Assembly (NCBI GenBank): GCA_024509875.1
Contig: JAMPIV010012235.1
Span: 62,001 to 126,000, forward strand
Length of the DNA: 64,000 bases
Origin: Oreohelix idahoensis
Lineage: Eukaryota; Mollusca; Gastropoda; Stylommatophora; Oreohelicidae
Reading direction: 5' to 3'
Part shown: in pieces, positions 9,249-21,200 of the stretch
How positions within the stretch are numbered: the stretch's first letter is position 1
Layout of the letters: each line of letters starts with the position of its first letter
Notes under the pieces: model-generated
The model's database searches: none
Told to the model about the DNA's origin: nothing
Seen by the model: only the letters and a program-made list of their open reading frames with translations
Translations under genes and position numbers: made by a program

Positions 9249-12200
9249 GTAAGTTTATACAGTCATACCTCGCTTTATTGCTCTTCGCAGATAATGCGCT
9301 TTTTTCAAATTATTCATGTTTATTTATCAGAACGTGCCTTCTTCTTCCGATAGATTTTGGCTCTCCACCTGCAAAAAAATTACGATTCGCTCAGATCATA
9401 AAGATTAGAATTTTTTTTAGCAATAAAGTATTTTTAATTTTACAATAGGCCTACACTGTATTTTAAAGAATTAGCGCTATTGCGCACTTAATAGACATAG
9501 TGGAAACATGATTTTAGGCTTTTATATACACTGGGATCCCCCCCCCCCAAAAAAAAAAATGGGTATGACCCACTTTATTGCGATGTTCGCTTTATTGCGG
9601 TGGTCTGGAACCGAACCCTCAATATCTCCGAGGTATAGCCTACTTACCAACGGGCTGATCACCCGTTTGCCGGTCACTTCGATTACGGAAACAACAGCAG
9701 ATGGATTGATTTGCCGTTGCCCTAAAGACGCCAATAGGCGTGATGGGAAACAATGGCAAAGAAAACCTATCTGCTGTTGCCCTAAGACGCCACTAGGCGT
9801 AATGGCCACTGACTGCTTTGACGGTCGGTGGCTAAGGACGGAAGAAGAAGAAGATAGCCTACTTGTAGGCCTAATTCGTTTTAGTTAATAGCGATCTTTG
9901 GTCAGCGTTAACTGTTTGTTTATTGAGGTCAGTCAGCTGATCATGATATGACATCGGTTTTTGACCGAGAACTAAACGCTGTTGCCCAGAAATATGAGCA
10001 CATTGAAGAAAAAATACATCTGATGTTATTAAACTCCATAATCATCATCATTACTCTTCAGCTAGCACCCCAAGGAGCATAGGCCTTCGACAAACTCATG
10101 TCAATTCCTCTTGTCGGGTTATCAGTCCAGATTGTTCCATTGTCTCCCTCATCGCGTTCATATATGTCTCCAGTTCTTTTCTCCATGTGCTTTTCAAACT
10201 CGAATAATTATTAATAAATGTAGTGAAGTGTTTTCTGAGTTTGTGAAATAACAGCTTTAAATAAACGTATTGCAGACAACAGGAAGACAATAAAAACATG
10301 ATAAGATGTCGCTGTAGAATAACTCCAGGGTTGAAATGAAGAACAGTGAGCCGTGTGTTGAATATGGCCCTAAAAATGAATTCAGAAATGCTATAATAAG
10401 GGTTATGAATCCTAACCCTAAACCATCAAATCTTTAATAATACCCGGTTGAAACGAACAATGGGCAGTGTGTTCAATACGGCTTTAAAGAAAATTCAGAT
10501 ACGCAGTATAAAGGGGTTAGGGTTAGGTTTAGATATCCTAAACCTTAATCCAAACCCTAACGATGTTGGCGACTTACTGGGATGACATTGAAGAACACGG
10601 CCCATTGTTCTTCATTTCAACCTCCTAACCCTAATGACATGGGCGACTTAGGATGACATCAGAAACAAGTCTCACTGTTCTTCTTTTCAACCTAACACCA
10701 GATTTTATTTAGCACAACAAAAACCACTAACCATGACAAAATTAAGTGCACTGATACTGCTTTTCTTTTATATTTGGACATGCGCCCTAATATAACTGAC
10801 TAGGTTGAACTTGCCAATACGAGGTTAAATTTTATTTTTTAAAGTGCACTGATGAATGTCTCCTTTAACAAAGTTAGGCTACTAATGTCTCAACCGCTGA
10901 ATGTGTCTCTTGTTTTGGGAAGATAACAACTATATGACAGTCAAAAGCAGTCATCAATAAGTAGTAATGTGAATAAATTATAAATGACTGTATTGATAAC
11001 AATAGTTGAGCGAAGTTTTTTTTTTTACTGATTTCATCTTTTGTTGTCTGGATATTGATGACCGAGGAATATCTGTCACTCCATCTAGTGTTTGGTCCTT
11101 TAGAGATTGTCTAATGTTGTTCTCCCAGCAAATTCTGGGTCATCCTGGAAGTTTGGATCCCTGGCTGTTAGTTTCCCGTATTTGTCGTCGTAGTTGATCT
11201 TCTCCCATTCTGCAGACATGACCAGACCATCGCAATTGGGACTGCTCCTTTCGGGTCTGCAGGGACTTTAAGCTTGTTTTGTAGCTAAATTGTTTCATCA
11301 CCATCCATGCTTTTTAATCTTTATGGAACATATGGTTGTGCATGGGGGTGCAAACATTATCATGTAAAAGAAGTCGCTGCATAAACCACAGCTGCAAGAA
11401 TACGTGAGTGCTTTTGATGTAGGCTTCCTGTGACGGGGTCACAGTTACAGCAGTAGGTTCCATTCTCCATAGGGAGCACAAAAAAAAGAAAAGAGCATAC
11501 GACTGTACTTGTTGCTCTCTGCTGATTCCCATCTTCTGACAGTCTTCTTCAGCTTTGCCCATGAAGCTCCAGTTGCTTTGGTTTCCTCCAGGTTCTCTTT
11601 GGCTTCTCCAGTGTTCTCTTCCCCTGGGAATTTTAGTAACTGCACTATTTGGCTATATAGGTTGGTTGTTTTCTGAGGGTTTGTCTGGCCAGTCAGCACT
11701 TTCCTTTAGCAAAGGTCAGAAGTTTTTGATAGGATATTTTTGTTAGCATGCCATATATTTAACTATAGAGTAGGACAAATGTTAAAATTAAGTGGAGCAG
11801 CCTAATTTGTTTTTCTTGGAGAAAAGTGCAGAGTTACATGTTGGAAAGAAAGAACCCATAGCAAGCCTGGCTTTGTTGATCTTAACAGTGTTTATAGTTC
11901 GTTCCTCTCTATTGGCCATGGTTACTTATTAAATAGGGAAAGCTGTACAATTCTTAAATGACCTAAACATTGATCATTATGGGATTTTATCTTCATTATT
12001 TCTCTTTATGCTCCCCACTAAGCATGGAGTTATCACTTCAGTTGACCATCTTGCAGGAAGTCTGCACCAAAGCTTTTATCGGCTCTAGCTATGGTAGTTT
12101 CTGTAGCCATTTATTTTATATGATGAAATTGCCTACCCCATACACAATCTCATAATAGTCACCTCAAATGGCATATGCCTGATGGAGTGGTAGTACTACA

Positions 12201-15200
12201 GGGATTCTGTCTTTGTCTCCTCAGAAACTCCAAGGAATGATATCATTTATTATAACTTCATATCTTTCTTCTTTTAAAAAAAAAGATTTTTATATGTAAC
12301 GCCTGTGTCACCAGCACACTTCTATATGGCAGCAAGACATGGACAACTTATGCTAAGCAAGAAAGAAGGCTCAGTACCTTCCATCTACAGTGTCTATGCC
12401 ATATCCTTGGTATTTCGTGGACGGACAAAGTGACAAATGTCGAAGTGTTGTCATGTGCTGACCTTCAGAGCATGTATACACTACTTATACAGCGCAGACT
12501 ACACTGGCTTGGCCATGTCTGCCGCATAGAAGATGGTCACATCCCGAAAGATATCTACTACAGACAACTGGCAGATGGCAAAAGACCAGTTGGGTGTCCA
12601 CAGCTGAGATTCAGAGATGTATGCAAGAGAGATATGAAGGCTCTGGACATAGATCCAGCAATCTGGGAGAATGAAGCTACTGATCACACTAAGTGGCAGT
12701 GCTCTCTACGGCGCCACCTCAGATTGGGTGACAAGAAGCTCACATGGTAAGCAGAAGAGAGGAGAAAACGTCAACAGGTACACCAGGAAAATAAACAGCT
12801 GATGGCTGTCACCTCAGGGGCACATTCCCATAGTTGACTATGACTGAAGGGGATATTATTATTTGTCTTCACACTGTTATGTAGTTCTGTTTTTACTTCC
12901 ATCATTTCTCATTTTATTGAACTATTTAGTATCCATATTTCTTTTTCATATACCCATCAAAATCAATCAAATCAATACCCTTTAGCTCCCCAAGGAGCAT
13001 AGGCCTTGAACAAACACATGCCAAGTCTTCCTGTCCTGTACCATCCGCTCGAGTTCTTTCCATGTTATCCTCATCATTTTCACCTCTGTATCCAGTTCTC
13101 TTCTCCGTGTGTTTTTTGGTCTACCTCTGCCTCTCTTTCCCTGTGGATTCCAGAATACGGACTGCCTTGTAATGCTATCAGCAGGTTTCCTCAATATGTG
13201 TCCTATCTATCGCAAGCGTCTTCTTCTCAACTCTTGTTCCACTGGTTCTTGTCATCAATTCCATATTTGTGAATATTCTACACAAGCACCCGTTTATAAA
13301 AGTCTGTAGCTTTTTGGTTGTTGTTTTTGGTGCTCTCCATGTCTCAGAGCCATACAATAGGACTGACTTGACATTTGAGTTGAAGATTCTTATTTTCGTG
13401 TTGCACTTGATTTCTCTTGTTCTCCATATGTTTCCCAATGCAATGAAAGCTCCTCTTGCTTTTTGTATTTTTGTTTTGATATCATTGTCTGTCCCTCCAC
13501 CTTTGTCTACATTACTGCCAAGATATGTGTTCGATTCTACTTCCTTTAGTGGTGTTTCTTTAACCTAGTTATCATTTATTCTCATAATCTTTGCCTTTCC
13601 CTGTGTATTTTCAGGCCCACTTGTTGTGACCTCTCATCGAGAATTTTCATTTTCTCTTGCATCTGATTATGGTTATTGGACAGAAGAGCCAAGTCATCTG
13701 CAAAATCAAGATCATCAAGCTGTTTAGTCAGATTCCACTGGATTCCATTTCTGTTGTGTGATGTCGATGTTTTTATAACCCAATCTATTGCTAGTAAGAA
13801 AAGAAATGGAGACAAAAGGCATCCCTGTCTCACTCCCGTTCTAATCCTAAACGGTTCTGTAAGTTGTCCTTCATGAAGAACTCTGCATGTCTTCATAGGT
13901 CTTCCTTATTAAGTTAATGATCTTTATGGGAACTCCATAATGCTTCATCAATTTCCAAAGTGATTCTCTGTCTACACTGTCAAATGCCTTTTCATAGTCC
14001 ATGAATCCGATGTATAGCGGTGAATTCCATTCCAGACTTTGTTCAACTATTATTCTCAAAGTGGCTATCTGGTCTGTTTTGTTGAAAACCTGCTTGTTCA
14101 TCTCTCAGTTGCTTATCTATGGACTCTTTTAATCTTTCAAGGATGATTCTGTTTAATACTTTTGCTGGCACTGATAGTAACATTATTCCTCTATAATTTG
14201 TGCACTCATGTAAATTTCCCTTCTTAGGCAACTTGACCAGATAACCTTCCTTCCATTCTGCTGGTATTTCCTCTCTCTCCCAGACTTTGCCAATTAGTTT
14301 GTATAATATCTCTGTAGAGGTATCAATATCTGGACCAGTTGCTTTTCCATCTTTCAGAAGCTTTATGGCTATCTTTATTTCTTCTCTACTTGGTCATTCA
14401 CAGCTGATTTGTAGCTCCTCTTCTGCTGGCTGGATGTCTGGTGGATTAGTTGGAGCTGGTCTATTGAGAAGTTCCTCAAAATGTTCTGTCCATCTCTTCA
14501 TTTGTTCTTGTATATTACTAAGCAATTTTCCATTCTTATCTTTTATGAGGCCATTTGCTTGCTTATATTTCCCTGTTAGCTTCTTTGTGTTGTTGTACAG
14601 GTCCCTCATATTTCCTTTGGCTGCAGCTTTCTCTGGTTCCCTTGCCAACTCTTCAATATACTTCCTCTTGTCTCTTTTGATGTTTCTTCTTACTTCTTTG
14701 TTTGCTTCTATGTACACTTCATGAGCCTTTGCTTTGGAGCTTCTGGTTTTGCTTCTGTTTAAATCTGCTTTCTTGTTTTTCCTGTCTTCTTTGTCTTCTA
14801 TCTTGGTAATGGTTTCTGTTGTTATCCATGCTTTGTGCTGATGTTCTCTTTTTCTCAGTACTTCTTCACATGTCTTGTTCCATATATGTTTTACGTGTTG
14901 CCAGTGGTCTTCCATATCTGCCTCATCTTCCAGCTGTTGGAGTACTTGGTATTTGTTGGATACTGTGACTGAAAATTTTTCTCTTATTTTTCTTAGATAT
15001 CCCACATTATACTGTTGTCTGTAGCTATATACTGTTGTAAATTTCTTGAGTTTTAATTTTGTTTTAGCCAACAGAAGATGGTGGTCTGATACCACATCTG
15101 CTCCTCTACCTACTTTTACATCATACAATGATGACCTAAACTTCTTACTTATGCATATGTGATCAGTCTAATTCTCAGTTATGTGGTCTGGTGATATCCA

Positions 15201-18200
15201 TGTTGCTTTATGTATTCTTTTATGTGGAAATATGCTTCCTCCTATAGCTAGTTGATTTGAAGCACAGAAGTTAGCTAATCGTTCCCCATTCTCGTTCATC
15301 ATACCTAATCCATGATTTCTTCAAAGTAGGTGTTGTCTGTTCATATTTTTGCGTTTAGGTCCCCCATCAAAATTGTGATGTCCTTTCTTTTCTTTTTGTC
15401 CAAGACATTTTGTAGTCTGGTGTAAAAGTCTTCTTTCTCACATTCTTCTTTATCGTTTGTTGGTGCATAACATTGGATGATGTTTATATTTACTTTCATT
15501 TTGGCTGATTTAAACCTTGCTGTTATAATTCGGGGTTCCATTGCTTACCATTCTATAAGTGCCTTCTGTGCTTCCCTAGACAGCATTAGAGCCACCCCTT
15601 CACTGTGGTGGGCTCTTTCCTCATGTCCTGAGGACAACACCTTTTCTCCTGTGATCAATCTCCTCCTCTCTATGCCCTTCCACCGTATTTCGCAGAGACC
15701 CAGGATATCAATCCTGTAATTTCCATTTCTGCTGCTACCTGTGCAGTTTTCTCTTGTTCACATAGAGTGTGAATATTCTAGGTGCCAATCCTGGAGATTT
15801 TCCTAGACGAAAAAAGGTTAGTCGGCAACCCAGACTCCTTTCGGCTTTCTCTGGGTTGCTTCATGTGCCTCCTTTCTAGAGGACCTTCTTCTGTCTTGGG
15901 CGACTGAGTTGATTTATATTCTGTATTTGACATGTCCATGTTTGTTGACGTTTTTTTGGTAAAAAGTTGTTTACGGGATGGGGTGACCAGCCCCATGCCC
16001 AACCCTCCTTAGTTGCTTTTTACGACATGCATGGTAGGGTACAGTGTTACTATTCTTTGCTCCCCGTTCGGGCCCCAGTAACACACGGGTGTTCATATAT
16101 CCATTTTGGAACATATCTAGTGTGACTTGTGTGTTTAGACTAGAAAAGTTCATATTCATAAAACTGTTATAAACATTTCTGCTTTCTAATTTTCTTGAAC
16201 TCTTTCATTCTTTGGTTGTGGTCCTGTTTGATACGTCTGTTGATTTGTACTTTATCTGTTCAATTTAGATATGTTTTTCATTGTATACAGCTTTGTTCTA
16301 ATGAAAAACCCACTGAACAACAGCAATAAGTGAAGCTGAAATATCATAAAGATCTTCAGCGACCCATTTATGAAGCCTTGTAAACAGTCCTTTTATTTAT
16401 CACAGTTTTGGTTTTCATGTTTTGATAATGATCTAACCTTGTTTACTTGACCTTTAGATAGCAGATAATACTTGAGTGTGTGATGGCCTGATTAATTGAC
16501 TTCAGTCTGGTTGTGTTTCATGAGTTATCTTTCATGTTCATATTTAAATATGTCTCTTTATCTACTAATAAGTGGTGATGTGTATTTTTCTTATTCAGTA
16601 AATTGCTTTATCTCAGGTTTTCCCAATTTTTTTTTTTTTCTTTTTGAATGGCAACATTGTCTCAAACTTGCTTGATTTTGAAACAGAACACAATGGATTA
16701 TATTACTATTGTGTCATTGAAAAGAGAAGTCAAAATAACATGACACATTTCTTGGTCCCTTGTGACACATCAGTTTGGAACTTTCTGTTTAACTTTTCAT
16801 ATTTTATTGTGTTTCTCCTTCAGTTCTTGTCATGCTTTTGTTAAGTATTGTAGGAGCATTCAGTCACACTCTTTGATAAGTCAGGTGGTCTGAGTAATAT
16901 TTAGTTCAGTTTTTTCTCATTTTTCGACTTTTCCATCAAGCATTTTTTAACCAGGAATGTCCGTAAGACCAAGAACTTTAAGTTCATGCCATAATTCCTG
17001 CTGTCATTTGAACTTGCAGCAAACTACTGAGACTAATTAAAAAAGTTTGATTCTATGTGTCACCATATACTGTATACATGGTTGTGTCTCAGCCGTTTCC
17101 TAGATCATATGATTAGTATGTTGTTTTATTTGTCCTTGAGTAGTTCCATGGGGTGGGGGGGGGCTCTGATAAGACAGGTAATATGCTTACTGCTCTCTCT
17201 TGTATGGTATAGGTGACTAATACGAGGTTGGCAACTTCATCATATAAAACTTAGTACCACAGAAACCACCACTGTATGAGCATTGAACACTTTGATGCAG
17301 GCTTCCTGCAAAAGGACCAGCTACAGTGGTGTCTCAGTGCTCCACAGGGAGCGAAGGAAATGATGATGATAAATCATGATGGTATTATTTACTTGTTTAT
17401 TTTTTGCTATTACAAAAATTTTTTTAAGTTAGAGCCATGAGCTCTAGTTTTTTTCTTGGATAATCTATCCTGGCATGGCAAGCATTTAAAGGATGCTGAC
17501 ACATGGTTTCAAGCTGGGGTAGGGGTTAGGGTGTACTACTAAGTATTGCTTGCCATGGGGGGGGGGGGGGGCACTCTTCAGATATGTAGGGTTAAAATAT
17601 TGTGCTGTAGTTATCACAAACAGTATTGATATTAACTATAATTATATATATTTTTTTTGTTTGTCTCAGCTGTTAGAAAGGATGAAGTCGAAGGAATCAG
17701 ACAGAAGTTTCCCAGCAAAGTACCAGTGAGTATTGAACTGTTATTTGTACTAGAAGGAAGCAATCTGCTCTCTTTGATTTATTGAGAGAAGAAATCTAGA
17801 ATATTTGGTGACAACATGAAATATTGAAAGAAAAAATAAATATAGGATGGCATAGAGAAAAGGGAGCCACAGTAGCACAGTGGTTAGTACACTGTCTTCT
17901 TAGCCCGGTGGTCCATGGTTCGATCCCCAGTTGAGGTGGGATTTTTTTAGACCGCAAACGGCCCTGGGGTCGACCCAGCCTCTATGAATTGGGTACCAGA
18001 ACAACTCTGGGAAGGTTAAGGCGGCCGGCGTGATGCTGACCACATCACCCCTAGTGTGCCGATGGTCAAGAAAATACGGGCCTAACACCGTATTCTCAAT
18101 ATGCCTCAATGGGCGTGTAACGGGATCCTTTACCCTTTTTAGAGAAAAGACACTGAACAGTTTGACATCATGGCATGGAAGAGTGCACATTAGTCCCTAG

Positions 18201-21200
18201 GACCTGACAATTGTCAAACAGCTCAGCGGGGACCCAAAGACGCAGCAATAGAGAATGCAGTCAGCGACCCATAGCTTGACTGCTTGCATCAGAGTCAGCG
18301 AACCAGAGCTGACTAAGACCCTACTCCACCTCCACGTGGTGGTCCTGGAAACAGTCTGCATCACTACAGTCTGGCTGAGCGAGTAGGGATCGCAGAGGGA
18401 AGGCAAACCTGGTCCCAAAAACTGCCGTGCTGAAGTCGGATGTGTCGACCGAAAGGTGCAGATATCACAGCTCCGGCGTAAACAGACACAACGCAACCAA
18501 CGTCCTTTTCAGGACGAACGAGGAAGAAGAAGAAGAAACAGCTCAGCTCACACACAATTTGGAACTGAATCTGTCCATGATTTGACAGCACTAGCAGAAG
18601 AAAAAATGTAAACTAAACAACTAACTAATGATTTGTAGTTACGTGTCCAGTTGCGTACTTTTCATTTTTGATTGCAGTTAGGGGGTAGCAGCACTTTTGA
18701 GCTGAATTTTTGTTTCCATCTTAGTATATCTTTTTTCTTATCTGTCCTTCCCTTTCTCTGCCGATTCTCTACTTGTGAATGTGTGTCACTTTTTTATTTT
18801 TTAATGCTCAGAGAATTTATTCTGTTAGTCAGTGGTCATGTTTGTTATAGTCAGTATGTTTACAGGATGTGATCATGTCTTTCATATCATCTTTCAGTCA
18901 TCTTCTACATCTCTTTCTTTAGGCATAAGCAACATCCTTCAGTTCTGTCATAATGCCTTTCATCCATTAGTTCCTTGATTTTCCTCTTTTCCTTACCTAG
19001 TAACTTCCTTTTCAGTGACTACTTATTTATATAACTATGATTGGTTTTTCAGTCTAGCATAAACAACTACCTAGTGTGATTTTCTTTCTCCCTTTTCTTA
19101 GGTGATTGTGGAAAGATTCCATAAAGAGACAACCCTACCCATGCTGGATAAGACAAAATTTTTGATACCACAAGAGCTCACGATGTCACAGTTTGTTACC
19201 ATTATCAGGTCAGTTTGTCAACATTTTGCACACCTTTGGCTTTATACTAAATCAGTTTATGTGAATGTGCTGTATTAATTGTACTTATTGTGTAGATAAT
19301 AGTTATTGTGCACACGTATGAATACCTGCAGCCACATTTTGTGTGTCTTCAAAGAACCACATAATTTTTAATCTGGTGGGTCAGTGAATTGTAAACTGTG
19401 TAGTGTATTGCCACAAGGTGGCAGTTTTTGCAGGTACCCTGAAATATCCACTATCCTTTGTCAGTTTGATGTGAACCACACAGCTTTTGACATCAGAGAT
19501 ATTTCTGACCTCATCAAAATTTCATATCAAGAGGTATTTATACAGTGGATTAGTAAATATGGAAGACATTGTGACTCCAGTTCTGACACTATTTTGGCAG
19601 TGAAGACAACAGGTGTTAATAAGTAATTTGTTATAGTGGCACATAAAGCAGGTTCCAGTAACTTGGTGGAGGCGACATTGAAAATTTGCTTAATTATTTA
19701 CACCCAAGAATTAACAGATGCCAACTTACTAGAATTTAACAAAGAAAGATAAGAAGATGAAGAAAGGGAGACCACTAATCAACCTTAGCCTGTACTATAA
19801 ATCAGCTGTCACCAACTTAGATTTTGACTACATGTCTGCAACTTTTGTCATTAAGAAGATGGTCTGTTTATGAATCCCAGGTCCTTGGTGACACAGCAGA
19901 TAATGAACTGTACAGAGATTTCTCAAATAAAGAAGTAAGGCAGATTCATATAGCATTTGCTTCTTTCTTCAGCAAGACTTAGAAAAGAATTGCTCTACAC
20001 AATTCAAACTTTAAAATTTTTTATTATTTTGGTATCTCTACAGTGAAAGAGAGCAGGAGTTTGCAGTTGACTGTATTTTACTCCATTGTCATTATTAATA
20101 ACCTTTAGGCAATTTTCAGTAAAAAATAAGTGTTATACACATTATTTTTGTCGATGTTTTATTAACAGACACTTAAAGCATGTTTATTGGGCGTGCAAAT
20201 TCCAACTTTCATACTAAATTGAGTTATGAACACCCTTAAGAACGGAACTCATTCGTACCCAAGACCTTACCATAGATACTACTGTAAGGGGCAGAATATT
20301 AGACTTCATGTGTACTAGGTCTCACCGTTACAAGGTACGAATGACCAGTTCTTTTCTTTGCTACCTTTACCTTCCCTAACTCATGTGAAGAGTCAGGTAC
20401 CCATTTGTACAGCTGGGTAGGCTAGAGCATGATGTAGTAACCTGCTTCCAAACCCACTCCATTTGCCTTGATAAAAAGCAAACATTATAAACACTCCGCC
20501 ATTTGGATGCAAGCCCAAAATATAAGGAACCTTTTTTGCTTTTTTATTGTTTGTCTATTTAGGCTTGTGCACATTCCTGACATTTGTTTTAAGAGACTAA
20601 TATCCTATTGTTTATCATATTTTAAAAAAAAAATATAATGTTGTGTAAATATTATTGGAATCCTTGTTCCGATAATTCTTTGTTTTGCTGATTTTGACCT
20701 ATTTGTGCTGTATCTTCATCATACTGCGATTGTTTCATTCCTATTTTCCTTTTGATGTTTTTCTGGCATTGATTTGGTTCGCTTGAAATGTTTTTCTACA
20801 TATAAATTAAATGAAGAAGTTGAAATAAGTTGTGACAGTAGGTAAAATTGATGGAAAACGAGACAGATGACAACAAAAAGTGAACAAACTATAATATTTA
20901 ACAACATGGCTTGGAAAAAAAAGTTGTGACAGGAAGTTGTTGAGAGACATAATTGCCTGTGTCAGTTAGCAGTCCCATTGACAATATTGAAATGTTAAAA
21001 GGGCAAGGGACATCACACATCCTTGTCGCACTCTTCTTTTTACATCATGCTATGCAGTTACTTGATTATTAAGCTGAAACAGATGTTTAAAATCAAAAAT
21101 ACTCCACAATGGTTGTAGATTTATGTGCTTCAAGCTGCACTTTATATGTTGTCTTGCATTACAGATCATCATAAAATGTTACATATATTGTGAATGCTGT

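Noticed and set aside
10500..10640. Interstitial telomere from chromosome fusion
   Set aside because: The motifs are scattered within a fold-back repeat rather than forming a tandem TTAGGG array.
19384..19626. 80-codon frame in LC3 intron 3
   Set aside because: There is no homology wording or splice support, and its length is within chance for this much sequence.
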